This document shows positions 55,611 through 64,000 of a DNA stretch of 64,000 nt, piece after piece. The position numbers and the translations under genes are program-made. Positions within the stretch are counted from its first letter, which is position 1. Every line of letters begins with the position of its first letter. The notes beneath the pieces were generated by a model. The model did not search any database and was not told the origin of the DNA. It saw nothing but the letters and a program-made list of their open reading frames with translations. This DNA comes from Streptococcus equinus ATCC 9812 (GTDB lineage: Bacteria > Bacillota > Bacilli > Lactobacillales > Streptococcaceae), in NCBI RefSeq assembly GCF_000187265.1, contig NZ_GL698429.1:414629-478628 (forward strand). The letters run 5' to 3'.

Positions 55611-56687
55611 TTATTTAAGTTCGAATTTTAGCTCTTTTGTTGGATGAACAAGACCACGTTCGTGAAGTGTTTCAGCAATTTGAACTGAGTTCCATGCAGC
55701 ACCTTTTAGAAGGTTATCAGAAACGACCCACATATGAATACCGTTTTCGACATCCAAATCTTTGCGGATACGTCCAACAAATGTTTCTCGTTTTCCAACA
55801 GCATTTGCAGCTTGAGGATAGACTTGGTTAGCTACATCGTCCTCTAGTACTGCACCTGGGAAGGCTGCGATAGCTGCTTTCACTTCTCCGATTGGAGCGA
55901 TTTCTTTTGTTTCGATGTAAACTGATTCTGAATGTGAGAAAAGAACTGGCACACGAACACATGTTGCTGAAACAGGAAGTTCTGGTTCTTCCATGATTTT
56001 CTTAGTTTCGTTTGTCATCTTCATTTCTTCATAAGTGTAGTCATTATCAGTGAAGACATCGATTTGTGCAAGAGCATTAAATGCAATTGGGAAGTGTTTT
56101 TTATCACCGCCACATGGCAAAATATCTGCATGGACGTCTTTAGGAGCTACACCATCGTTGACTACTTCTTTAATTTCACGAAGTGTTTCATTAATAGCTG
56201 ATTGGCCTGCTCCAGACACAGCTTGATAAGTTGATACAATGATACGACTCAAGCCCCATTTTTGACGAACCGGTTCTAAAGCAACCATCATTTGAATAGT
56301 TGAACAGTTTGGACAAGCAATGATACCATTATGAGCATCTAAAGCATGAGCATTAACTTCTGGCACAACAAGTGGTACATCAGGATTTTGACGGAAATAA
56401 GATGTGTTATCAACGACGACAGCACCTGCTTTAACAGCGTAGGGAGCGAATTTTGCTGAAACGGAACCTCCAGCAGAGAAAAGTGCGATATCAACACCTT
56501 CAAAAGAATCTTCTGTTGTTAACTCAACGGTAACATCTTGTCCCTTATACTTTAATATTTTCCCGGCAGAACGTGAAGATGACAAAAGACGTACTTTGTC
56601 AATAGGGAGTGTTGATTGTTCTAATTGTTGAATCATACGTGTTCCAACGGCACCTGTGGCGCCAACGATAGCGACTATGTAGCCCAT
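55611..56687 (-). CDS. asd: Aspartate-semialdehyde dehydrogenase
   Basis: Started at ATG 56687 after GGAAGAGG; the frame from 56717 includes the ribosome site. The product has 358 residues: NADP-binding [20 protein letters not shown], catalytic Cys in [19 protein letters not shown], and [14 protein letters not shown]. It reduces aspartyl phosphate to the semialdehyde for lysine, methionine and threonine synthesis. A conserved leader RNA (asd motif) lies upstream. Confidence 0.96.
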   Translation of the reverse strand: MGYIVAIVGATGAVGTRMIQQLEQSTLPIDKVRLLSSSRSAGKILKYKGQDVTVELTTEDSFEGVDIALFSAGGSVSAKFAPYAVKAGAVVVDNTSYFRQNPDVPLVVPEVNAHALDAHNGIIACPNCSTIQMMVALEPVRQKWGLSRIIVSTYQAVSGAGQSAINETLREIKEVVNDGVAPKDVHADILPCGGDKKHFPIAFNALAQIDVFTDNDYTYEEMKMTNETKKIMEEPELPVSATCVRVPVLFSHSESVYIETKEIAPIGEVKAAIAAFPGAVLEDDVANQVYPQAANAVGKRETFVGRIRKDLDVENGIHMWVVSDNLLKGAAWNSVQIAETLHERGLVHPTKELKFELK

Positions 56688-56841
56688 TTCAATACCTCTT
56701 CCTGGAAAATAGTACAATCTATTCTCAATTTTCTAAAAATTTTATAGTAGCTACATTATACAATTTTTTAAAGTAAAAGAAAAGACTCAATTTTATGAAA
56801 TTTTAAAATATTTAAAAGAATTTTTGCAATTTTTTGATAAA

Positions 56842-57006
56842 CAAAAAATCCCTACCATTTTGGTAGGGATAGAGGCACTCAAGAAAGAGTGTGGCAAAAA
56901 GGTTCACACAGATTGCCAAAGTCCGCTCCTGCGTTTCTAGTCGAACTAGAATGACCTCCTCTTGCGCAAATAAACTCTCAAATCGAGTTAATTCGGCTCA
57001 TCGCAT
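56842..57006 (-). ncRNA. asd RNA motif leader
   Basis: Read on the minus strand, the ~165-base region after the promoter holds GCAAGAGGAGGTCATTCTAG, paired TCTAG/CTAGA segments, a hairpin with ACACTC/GAGTGC parts and a final terminator-like stem (ATCCCTACC / GGTAGGGAT at 56848-56870) with T6. Size, place before asd and the stem order fit the asd RNA motif described in streptococci and other lactic acid bacteria. It is known to exist as a separate short transcript; its ligand or target is unknown. Confidence 0.75.
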
Positions 57007-57012
57007 GTAATT

Positions 57013-57040
57013 AGTATACCATAGAAAGTAAGATTTGCAA
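57013..57040 (-). promoter_or_regulatory. Promoter of the asd RNA
   Basis: On the minus strand TTGCAA (57035-57040) and TATACT (57013-57018) are separated by 16 bases. Confidence 0.7.
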
Positions 57041-57051
57041 ACACTTCTTCT

Positions 57052-58650
57052 CTACATCAATGGTGCGATGGTTTTGACAAGGAGTCCGATGACTTTTTCG
57101 TGTGCTGGGCGTTCATCAAGCATTTCTTGAGTGACACGTTCACTTATTCGCATTGTTTGGATGCAATCATCATAAATATCACGAATTGCAGCAACTTTGT
57201 ATAAGTAGGTTGCACACTCAAAATGATGATACAAGCTACGATAATCAAGATTAATTGTCCCAACGACTGCTTTACTATCATCGCTGATAAAGACTTTAGC
57301 ATGGATAAATCCTGGAGTGTAATAATAAATCTTGACACCTGAACGCATAAGTTTTCTAAAGTAAGTTTTAGCAAGCATATAAGGTACTTTTTTATCTGGA
57401 ATACCTGGCATAATGATTCTAACGTCTACACCACGCTCCGCTGCGAAACAAAGCGCATGCTCCATTTCACTATCTAAAATCAAGTAAGGTGTCATAATAT
57501 AGACATACTCTCTTGCGTGATTGAGAATGTCAATGTAGACATTTTCCCCGATTTTATCCGTGTCAAGTGGCGAGTCGCCATACGGTATAACATACCCCTT
57601 GGCTTTTCTCTCCTTGTCATGTTTAGCAAGATAAGGTTTGACAACCATCTGTCTTTCAGTGATTGACCACATTTGTAAGAAAAGCACCAAGAAACTATCT
57701 ACTGCTTCTCCTTCAAGCATAACGGCAGTATCTTTCCAGTGACCAAAACGTTCTAGCTTATTGATGTATTCATCAGCTAAGTTAACGCCACCAGTGAAAC
57801 CAACTTTACCATCGATTACTATAATCTTGCGGTGATCTCGATAATTATAATAAGTTGAAATAAATGGTGAAATCGGTGAGAAAGCTTTAGCCTTAATACC
57901 AATTTTTTCAAGGCGTTTGGTATAGTCAAACGACAACGTAGAAAATTCAATCATGCCATCGTAAAGAACACGAACTTCTACTCCTTCTCTGACTTTCTGC
58001 TCTAAGATGCGTAGGATTTCTCCCCACATAACACCTTCAGCGATGATGAAAAATTCCATGAAAATGTATTTTTCTGCTTTGAGCAGTTGTTTTTTTAATT
58101 CTTCAAAAAATTCTTCCCCAGTTGGGAAATAAGTAACTTCAGTATTTTGGTAGGCTGGGAAGTCTCCTCGGCTATGGTCAAAATATTGAACCAGGTGGTA
58201 AGTTGTCGAAGTATTTCCTTTTAAAACTCTTAAAGTCTCTAGATTATCTTGCAAATATCGGCTACTGGAGTCCATCAAAAAATTCATTCGCTGCTTCAGA
58301 CCACGATATCCCCAATCAAGTTTTGTATAAATGAGGAAAAGTGACCCCAGCAAAGGTACAATCATTACCAAAATCAGCCATGTGACGCGTGATAGAGCAT
58401 CCATTTCGCTGTTGACCAAATAAAGGACAGCTGCTATTGCTAATGCTCGTTCAACGATAGCCACCAAAATTCGATGCTGATCTAACCAAACAAATGAAGC
58501 GATAATAAAGAGCAATTGTAAGATTAAAAGGATTGAAATAACAGTCGTTCGACTAAAAATTCCTCGAAGAAAACTGCGTCGGCTTTTATCTAATAAGCTC
58601 AGTGCTTTTATTTTATTAATATTTTTGTTACTGATAAGCTTGACCTCCAC
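57052..58650 (-). CDS. cls: Cardiolipin synthase
   Basis: A 532-residue membrane phospholipase-D-type enzyme. Two N-terminal membrane segments (residues ~35-110) precede two HKD motifs: YRDHRKIIVIDGKVGFTGGV and FIHAKVFISDDSKAVVGTIN. It joins two phosphatidylglycerol molecules into cardiolipin. The start is unclear: GTG 58650 is the only upstream start, yet a strong GGAGG lies just inside it at 58644-58648 and no normal start codon follows at the right distance. A base error at the 5' end is possible. Confidence 0.9.
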   Translation of the reverse strand: MEVKLISNKNINKIKALSLLDKSRRSFLRGIFSRTTVISILLILQLLFIIASFVWLDQHRILVAIVERALAIAAVLYLVNSEMDALSRVTWLILVMIVPLLGSLFLIYTKLDWGYRGLKQRMNFLMDSSSRYLQDNLETLRVLKGNTSTTYHLVQYFDHSRGDFPAYQNTEVTYFPTGEEFFEELKKQLLKAEKYIFMEFFIIAEGVMWGEILRILEQKVREGVEVRVLYDGMIEFSTLSFDYTKRLEKIGIKAKAFSPISPFISTYYNYRDHRKIIVIDGKVGFTGGVNLADEYINKLERFGHWKDTAVMLEGEAVDSFLVLFLQMWSITERQMVVKPYLAKHDKERKAKGYVIPYGDSPLDTDKIGENVYIDILNHAREYVYIMTPYLILDSEMEHALCFAAERGVDVRIIMPGIPDKKVPYMLAKTYFRKLMRSGVKIYYYTPGFIHAKVFISDDSKAVVGTINLDYRSLYHHFECATYLYKVAAIRDIYDDCIQTMRISERVTQEMLDERPAHEKVIGLLVKTIAPLM

Positions 58651-58720
58651 ATAAACTTTTTTCTTGAATCGCTACTATTATATCATAAGTTGTGGTGAAC
58701 TCTCATGTTTGACGAATAAG

Positions 58721-58748
58721 AAAAAAGCCAGCTACTGAGCTGACTTTT
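58721..58748 (-). terminator. Intrinsic terminator of fhs
   Basis: AAAAGTCAGCT / AGCTGGCTTTTTT on the minus strand with a four-base loop. Confidence 0.8.
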
Positions 58749-58755
58749 GTATTAA

Positions 58756-60426
58756 TTAGAATAATCCGATAGCTGTACCGTCTTCAGAAACATCCATATT
58801 AAGCGCAGCTGGTTTCTTAGGAAGTCCCGGCATTGTCATCACATCACCAGTTAGAGCAACGATGAATCCTGCACCAGTTTTTGGAACGAATTCACGAATT
58901 GTGATGTCAAAGTCTTTAGGTGCGCCAAGTAGTGATGGATTATCAGAGAAACTGTATTGAGTTTTAGCCATACATACAGGCAATTTATCCCAACCAAATT
59001 GAGTGAATTGTTTTAATTGGTTTTTTGCTTTTTTACCGAAGATAACTTTGTTACCGCCGTAAATTTCAGTAACGATTTTAGTGACTTTTTCTTCAAGTGA
59101 GTCATCATCAGAGTAAAGGCGTTTGTAGTTTGCATTTCCGTTTTCAACAGCGTTTACGACAGCTTTAGCGAGGTCAACACCACCATCAGCACCATTTGCC
59201 CATACGCTAGCAAGTTCAACTGGTACATTGATTTCAGCGCAAAGTTCTTTAAGAGCTGCGATTTCAGCTTCAGTATCAGCTACGAATTCATTAATTGCTA
59301 CGACTGCTGGAATACCGAATTTACGGATATTTTCAACGTGACGTTTGAGGTTAGCGAATCCTGCACGTACAGCTTCAACGTTTTCTTCACCAAGATCAGT
59401 CTTAGCAACGCCACCATGCATTTTAAGCGCGCGAATTGTTGCGACGATAACAACAGCATCTGGTGTTGTTGGAAGGTTTGGTGTTTTAATATCAAGGAAT
59501 TTTTCAGCACCAAGGTCAGCACCAAAACCAGCTTCTGTGATTGTATAATCAGCTAAATGAAGTGCAGTTGTTGTGGCAAGAACTGAGTTACATCCGTGAG
59601 CGATGTTTGCAAAAGGTCCGCCGTGAACAAAAGCAGGTGTACCATAGATTGTTTGGACAAGGTTGGGTTTGATAGCGTCTTTAAGAATAAGTGTCAAAGC
59701 ACCTTCTACTTTGAGGTCACGTACATAAACCGGTGTACGGTCATAACGATAAGCAACAACGATGTTTGCTAAACGTTCTTTCAAATCTTTGATGTCTGTT
59801 GCAAGACAAAGGATTGCCATGATTTCTGATGCAACAGTAATATCAAAACCATCTTCACGTGGAATACCATTAACTGGGCTACCAAGACCGATAGTTACAT
59901 GACGGAGGGCACGATCATTAAGGTCAACGACACGTTTCCAAATGATACGACGTTGGTCAATACCAAGTTCATTACCTTGATGCATGTGATTATCGATAAT
60001 TGCTGAAAGCGCGTTATTTGCTGTTGTGATTGCGTGCATATCACCTGTGAAGTGAAGGTTGATATCTTCCATTGGAAGAACTTGCGCATAACCACCACCA
60101 GCAGCACCACCTTTGATTCCCATAACAGGACCAAGTGAAGGTTCACGCAAAGCTAACATTGTTTTCTTACCAATTTTATTAAGGGCATCAGCAAGACCGA
60201 TTGACATTGTTGATTTACCTTCACCTGCAGGTGTTGGATTGATTGCTGTTACAAGAACTAATTTACCAGGTTTGTTTTCTTGAACTGATTTGATTTTATC
60301 AAAAGATAATTTTGCTTTGTATTTGCCATAGAGTTCAATATCATCGAATGTGACACCAACTTTTTCGACAATTTCTGTAATCGGTTTAAGCTCAACGCTT
60401 TGTGCAATTTCGATATCTGATTTCAC
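58756..60426 (-). CDS. fhs: Formate-tetrahydrofolate ligase
   Basis: A 556-residue enzyme. The ATP-binding loop is [20 protein letters not shown] near residue 65; [20 protein letters not shown] and [17 protein letters not shown] are family signatures. It makes 10-formyl-tetrahydrofolate from formate and ATP for purine and formyl-methionine synthesis. GAGGAGAG precedes the ATG. The 350-base upstream gap has PurBox-like repeats, which suggests PurR control. Confidence 0.97.
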   Translation of the reverse strand: MKSDIEIAQSVELKPITEIVEKVGVTFDDIELYGKYKAKLSFDKIKSVQENKPGKLVLVTAINPTPAGEGKSTMSIGLADALNKIGKKTMLALREPSLGPVMGIKGGAAGGGYAQVLPMEDINLHFTGDMHAITTANNALSAIIDNHMHQGNELGIDQRRIIWKRVVDLNDRALRHVTIGLGSPVNGIPREDGFDITVASEIMAILCLATDIKDLKERLANIVVAYRYDRTPVYVRDLKVEGALTLILKDAIKPNLVQTIYGTPAFVHGGPFANIAHGCNSVLATTTALHLADYTITEAGFGADLGAEKFLDIKTPNLPTTPDAVVIVATIRALKMHGGVAKTDLGEENVEAVRAGFANLKRHVENIRKFGIPAVVAINEFVADTEAEIAALKELCAEINVPVELASVWANGADGGVDLAKAVVNAVENGNANYKRLYSDDDSLEEKVTKIVTEIYGGNKVIFGKKAKNQLKQFTQFGWDKLPVCMAKTQYSFSDNPSLLGAPKDFDITIREFVPKTGAGFIVALTGDVMTMPGLPKKPAALNMDVSEDGTAIGLF

Positions 60427-60772
60427 GGGAAACTCTCCTCTGATAATTTTTGATTGATAAAAACATTATAACACAATTTTTTAAAAACGCACGATATTTC
60501 TTAAAATATTTATTAATGTTCGTGTTCAGTGTTTAAAATGGGTTCTTTTTTATTACGAATCATAGTTAAAAACTATATCGTATAACATTCGTTAAACCAA
60601 TGTTTTATAACTCCTTAACAAAACTAATCGAAATTATAAAATCCTTTTCTTAACTAAAATGCAATAAATAAATGTTCGTGTTTCTCCCAGGTTTTCAGTA
60701 AAAAATCCTTTTTTCATTTTAAAAGAAACGTAAACAATTTACGAAATTTTTGTTTTTGTGTACAATAAATCT
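60427..60772. promoter_or_regulatory. fhs-coaB divergent region with PurBox-like repeats
   Basis: AT-rich, without a gene. On the minus strand AACACGAACATT occurs at 60515-60526 and again, as AAACACGAACATT, at 60671-60683. A third relative, TTTAACGAATGTT, is at 60584-60595. All three resemble the PurBox (AWWWCCGAACWWT) recognised by PurR of Gram-positive bacteria. A -10-like TACAAT lies at 60761-60766 on the plus strand for coaB. Confidence 0.45.
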
Positions 60773-61458
60773 ATGAAAATTTTAATTACATCCGGTGGAA
60801 CAACCGAAAAATTGATTCTGTCCGTGGTATTACAAATCACGCCACAGGGTCTCTTGGAAAATATATTGCTGAGATTTTTCTAGAAAATGGTCACGAAGTG
60901 ACTTTGGTTACTACTAAAGAAGCTGTTAAACCAGAAAATCATCCCAATTTGACTATTTGTCTAATCACAAATGTTGAAAGTCTCATATCGACACTTGAGC
61001 CGCTTGTAAAAACTAGCGATGTTTTTATTCATGGCATGGCTGTATCTGACTACACACCTGTTTATATGACAGATTTACATGAAGTTGAACAGGCTGAGCA
61101 TATTTCTGATTTGTTAAAACGTCAAAATACGGAATCTAAAATCTCTTCTAAAGAAGATTATCAAGTGCTTTTTCTGAAAAAAACACCTAAAGTGATTTCT
61201 CTGGTTAAATCATGGAATCCTAATATTACACTAATTGGTTTTAAACTGCTCGTTAATGTTTCAAAGGAAGAATTATTTGCAGTGTCGCGAGACAGTCTTC
61301 GAAAAAATAAAGCACGATATATTGTTGCAAATGACTTAACAGAGATTAACGGAATGCAGCACCATGCTTATTTGCTTGATACTGAGCACAGTTATGAAGC
61401 TAATAACAAAAAAGAAATTGCCAATTTGATTTATGAAAGGGTGGTAAATTATGACTAA
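60773..61458 (+). pseudogene. coaB: Phosphopantothenate-cysteine ligase CoaB, apparent one-base frameshift
   Basis: ATG 60773 reads MKILITSGGTTEK and then leaves frame in an A5 run near 60811. With one A restored it continues IDSVRGITNHATGSLGKYIA, then EIFLENGHEVTLVTTKEAV, as expected for CoaB, and joins the intact frame to 61458 (MAVSDYTPVYMTDLHEVEQA, LIGFKLLVNVSKEELFA, RYIVANDLTEI). The length (~229 residues) is normal. CoaB is required for coenzyme A, so I suspect a base-call error more than real loss. The start has no ribosome site and lies 6 bases after a -10 box. Confidence 0.75.
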
Positions 61459-61990
61459 AACAATCTTATTAGCTGTATCAGGCAGTATCTCTGCCTATAA
61501 ATCAGCTGATTTAGCTAACGAATTAACAAAATCTGGTTATGATGTCCATGTCCTAATGACAAAAGCTGCGACGGATTTTATCACACCACTAACACTTCAA
61601 GTACTATCTAAAAATGCTGTGCATCTTGATGTCATGAAGGAAGATAATCCAAAGAGCGTTAATCACATTGAATTAGCAAAAAAAGCCGACCTCTTCGTTC
61701 TTGCCCCTGCTTCTGCCAATACATTAGCTAAACTTGCACATGGGATGGCTGATAACATTGTCACAGCTACTACTCTGGCTCTTCCAGCAGAAACACCTAA
61801 GTTGATTGCCCCAGCAATGAACACAAAAATGTATGACAACCCATTAACACAGCGTAATATTAGTATCTTAAAAGAAGTAGGTTATCAGGAAATCGAACCA
61901 CGTTCTAGCCTTCTAGCCTGTGGTGATGTCGGTCGCGGTGCCTTAGCTGAGCAAGATGTCATTTTAGAGCGTATTATTAAATCACTTTAA
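61451..61990 (+). CDS. coaC: Phosphopantothenoylcysteine decarboxylase CoaC
   Basis: A 179-residue flavoprotein: ILLAVSGSISAYKSADLANE at the start, the active-site His in VNHIELAKKADLFVLAPASA with NTLAKLAHGMADNIVT, PAMNTKMYDNPLTQRNISIL and the substrate-clamp Cys in LLACGDVGRGAL. It makes 4'-phosphopantetheine from the CoaB product. It overlaps coaB by eight bases and has AAAGGGTGG upstream. Confidence 0.95.
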   Translation: MTKTILLAVSGSISAYKSADLANELTKSGYDVHVLMTKAATDFITPLTLQVLSKNAVHLDVMKEDNPKSVNHIELAKKADLFVLAPASANTLAKLAHGMADNIVTATTLALPAETPKLIAPAMNTKMYDNPLTQRNISILKEVGYQEIEPRSSLLACGDVGRGALAEQDVILERIIKSL

Positions 61991-62093
61991 ATTTTACACT
62001 TGTCAAGACACTTGAAAACAAGTATAATGTATTGGATTTTTATAGAGAGAACTAAAACTCTCTAACCAAAATATCGTTCCTTTAGGAGGAGTT

Positions 62094-62666
62094 ATGAAAA
62101 AAAATAAAGCAGCAAGTAATATTGCAACTATCGCAATTTTCTTTGCTATCATGATTGTCATTAACTTTTTAACAAGTTTTATATTCAATCTTTGGCCTGT
62201 GCCAATCAAACCAACGCTTATTCACATTCCAGTTATCATTGCATCAATTGTCTACGGTCCAAAAATCGGTGCCACACTAGGAGCTTTGATGGGGGTAATC
62301 AGTGTAACAGTTAACACTTTGACTTTACTTCCAACAAGTTACCTCTTCTCTCCATTTGTTGAAAATGGTAATCTTTCATCATTGATTATTGCTATGGTTC
62401 CACGTATTTTAATTGGTATCACACCATACTTTGTTTACAAATGGCTTCATAATAAAACTGGAATTGTGATTGCCGGTGCCGTAGGTTCAATGACAAACAC
62501 AGTCTTTGTTTTAGGAGGAATTTTCTTCTTATTTGCAAATGTCTATAGCGGAGACATTAAAGCATTACTTGCGGTTGTTTTTGGTACTAATGCCATTGCA
62601 GAAATGATTATTTCAGCTATTTTAACACTCGCAATTGTTCCAAGTTTACAGAAAATCAAAGCATAA
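62094..62666 (+). CDS. panT: ECF transporter S component, probable pantothenate uptake (PanT)
   Basis: A 190-residue membrane protein with about six helices and the ECF-S features FFAIMIVINFLTSFIFNLWP, VPIKPTLIHIPVIIASIVYG, PKIGATLGALMGVISVTVN. It follows coaB-coaC by ~100 bases behind TAGGAGGAG. The pantothenate call rests on the conserved coaB-coaC-transporter context in streptococci; the substrate is not visible in the residues. Confidence 0.8.
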   Translation: MKKNKAASNIATIAIFFAIMIVINFLTSFIFNLWPVPIKPTLIHIPVIIASIVYGPKIGATLGALMGVISVTVNTLTLLPTSYLFSPFVENGNLSSLIIAMVPRILIGITPYFVYKWLHNKTGIVIAGAVGSMTNTVFVLGGIFFLFANVYSGDIKALLAVVFGTNAIAEMIISAILTLAIVPSLQKIKA

Positions 62667-62672
62667 ATAATG

Positions 62673-62700
62673 AAAGATACGTGAAAAACGTGTCTTTTTT
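62673..62700 (+). terminator. Intrinsic terminator of panT
   Basis: AAAGATACGT / ACGTGTCTTT arms around GAAAA, followed by T6. Confidence 0.75.
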
Positions 62701-62880
62701 GTTCACATGAAGTTAAAAATAAGTTAAAATTTTACTTTACGCAAACGTTTGAGTAACAGACTAAAAACCCCTAAAAACCTTGATTTAATAGTATTTTCAA
62801 CAATGTTCAGTTTTTTAGTAGAAATATGATTTTTCGTATGTTATTCTATAGTAGAAAAAATCAAAAAAGGAATTTTAAAA

Positions 62881-63219
62881 ATGGATGAAAAAGATCTAAA
62901 GCGAATTATCGAAAGTAGGTATAATAGTGTTAGGGCTTTTGCCCTTGAAAACGATATACCGTACACAACAATGCGTTCTATTTTAGAACGTGGTGTAATG
63001 AATGCGAAAGCAGAAACTATTTTTAAAATCTGCGATATTCTAGGAATTAATCCAGAAAGTTTCGCTGATAAAAAGCTAGATTGGCAGCCATCAATCGACC
63101 TTTCAAATTTGCGTGAAAGAGTCGTAATGTTTGACGGTAAGCCATTATCTGATGATGACGTTAAAAAAATAGAACAAATTATTAGACTTTCGATTGAGGT
63201 AATGGGAGATGAAGATTGA
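62881..63219 (+). CDS. Phage/element XRE-family repressor
   Basis: A 112-residue protein with a helix-turn-helix at the N-terminus: YNSVRAFALENDIPYTTMRS, then ILERGVMNAKAETIFKICDI. The C-terminal part is short and acidic (DDDVKKIEQIIRLSIEVMG) with no S24 domain. It overlaps the ImmA-type peptidase gene, the pairing found in prophages and ICEs, where the peptidase cleaves the repressor to induce the element. AAAAAGG precedes the ATG. It probably opens a mobile element that continues past the window. Confidence 0.8.
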   Translation: MDEKDLKRIIESRYNSVRAFALENDIPYTTMRSILERGVMNAKAETIFKICDILGINPESFADKKLDWQPSIDLSNLRERVVMFDGKPLSDDDVKKIEQIIRLSIEVMGDED

Positions 63220-63595
63220 TGAGCTTTTAAAAGAATATAAAATTTCATTGTTCGTTTTCCCTGCAGGCATGTGGGATAGGTCTGGGTTCTACTTCCCAGA
63301 CCTAAGACGAATATGCGTTAACGAATCATTGTCTAAACAAGAGCGTGAAAAAGTCATCTTACACGAACTTGGGCATATCAATCATAACCCAAAGCATTAC
63401 AAGAGACTACTTTTACAATATGAAAATCAAGCTGATAGATTTATGATTCATGAGTTATTGGTTGATTATTTGAAAACGACCGATATTTACGATTTTAATT
63501 GGGTTCGCTTTGCTACACAATATGATATTTCTACGACTTGGGGCGAAGCGATGATACAAGACGAATTTAGGAAAATTCAGCAAAGTGTTATTTAA
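63209..63595 (+). CDS. ImmA/IrrE-family metallo-endopeptidase
   Basis: A 128-residue protein with the zinc motif VILHELGHINHNPKHYKR and a following Glu in YENQADRFMIHELLVDYLK. It is the ImmA type: in ICEBs1 ImmA cleaves the repressor ImmR after DNA damage or cell signalling. It starts inside the end of the repressor gene. Function is inferred from family and pairing. Confidence 0.88.
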   Translation: MKIDELLKEYKISLFVFPAGMWDRSGFYFPDLRRICVNESLSKQEREKVILHELGHINHNPKHYKRLLLQYENQADRFMIHELLVDYLKTTDIYDFNWVRFATQYDISTTWGEAMIQDEFRKIQQSVI

Positions 63596-63610
63596 AAATA
63601 AGGAGAAAAA

Positions 63611-63919
63611 ATGCAAAAAGATAGCCTTCCATTATATTATAAAAACTGGTTTTTAATTATATTGTTTTTAATAGGTCCAGCTACATTTTATATCACTAGC
63701 ATTGCAGCGATTGTTTTGATGTTATCTAAAGATGCAGCGTTGCTAACTGTAACAAAAGAAGAACATGCAAAGTATCAAGAAATTCTAGCACAACAACATG
63801 AAGCTGATTCTATAGTTATAAACGCCAAAAGTGATGCTAAACAAATCATAAACGATGCTGAAAACATTATAAACGATGCTAAAAAAGATGCTGAAAACAT
63901 TATAACAGAAGCGAAATAA
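63611..63919 (+). CDS. Membrane-anchored coiled-coil protein of the mobile element, apparently interrupted
   Basis: After AAGGAG and ATG 63611 comes one membrane segment (NWFLIILFLIGPATFYITSI, then AAIVLMLS) and a long charged helix with repeats of the type INDAENIINDAKKDAENIIT. A TAA at 63917 ends it, but the same frame goes on with KKEKINDEVLTLEKEKERFD to the window edge, so a nonsense change or a misread is likely. The layout recalls phage DUF4041-type proteins that end in a GIY-YIG domain; this cannot be checked here. Confidence 0.55.
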   Translation: MQKDSLPLYYKNWFLIILFLIGPATFYITSIAAIVLMLSKDAALLTVTKEEHAKYQEILAQQHEADSIVINAKSDAKQIINDAENIINDAKKDAENIITEAK

Positions 63920-64000
63920 AAAAAAGAAAAAATCAATGATGAAGTTTTAACGTTAGAAAAAGAAAAAGAAAGATTTGATTTGATTTTATCAGAACATGCA

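Noticed and set aside
62738-62756. cre or PurR palindrome ACGCAAACGTTTGAG upstream of the element repressor
   Set aside because: It resembles a cre site but has no sugar-related gene nearby; it could be chance or an element operator.
63770-63960. CRISPR-like repeats at the window end
   Set aside because: The repeats are codon-level repeats of a coiled coil (INDAEN/KDAENI), without spacers.

Overview
The window reads as the chromosome of a streptococcus, most likely of the S. bovis/S. equinus group. It is low in GC and carries typical streptococcal neighbourhoods: ylxM-ffh, xerS with its dif site, topA-dprA, rnhB-rbgA, asd-dapA with the asd leader RNA, and coaB-coaC-panT. The species call is inference from gene content only.

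Layout. 1-7.7 kb holds genes that look foreign and richer in GC: an exported alpha/beta hydrolase, a LytTR regulator with a DUF3021 partner, a membrane 4Fe-4S protein, and a four-gene cassette (XRE regulator, zinc-ribbon membrane protein, SPFH-GYF protein, nuclease-like protein). 7.7-15.5 kb is an eroded accessory zone with NUDIX and GNAT genes, an IS3-type remnant, a methyltransferase, a deletion scar joining an rgg regulator to the glucan-binding tail of a glucosyltransferase, a MATE exporter and broken dhaL/dhaM. 15.5-25.3 kb is a defence and stress block: an SOS cassette (HdiR-type repressor, UmuC-type polymerase and two small partners), a broken abiH, and a three-gene restriction-modification-like operon (MmeI-like methylase with a frameshift, helicase, GIY-YIG nuclease).

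25.5-34.2 kb returns to core genes on the + strand (gntR, ylxM, ffh, HAD phosphatase, vanW-like, xerS), interrupted by the decayed remains of an ECF transporter. A difSL-like site lies just before xerS at 33.09 kb. Most genes before it are on + and most genes after it to 60.4 kb are on -, as expected when replication from both sides converges at the terminus. The minus-strand part holds a Bce-type peptide-resistance module (two small membrane proteins, ABC transporter, two-component system, and an upstream TTACA-N4-TGTAA operator), trmFO, a satD-satE pair behind three repeated palindromes, topA, dprA, maa, rnhB, rbgA, a small peptide locus behind LytTR-type direct repeats, an ABC-F protein, the vitamin B6 genes pdxK-pdxU with divergent pdxR, asd-dapA, cls and fhs. 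From 60.8 kb the + strand carries coaB, coaC and panT. The window ends in what looks like the start of a prophage or related element (XRE repressor, ImmA peptidase, coiled-coil membrane protein).

A recurring feature is the single-base frameshift, often a missing base in a short run of A or T. One lies in coaB, which is expected to be needed for coenzyme A synthesis. Some of the apparent pseudogenes may therefore be base-calling errors, while others (rgg-gtf, dha, abiH, ECF remnant) carry several lesions and look truly decayed.
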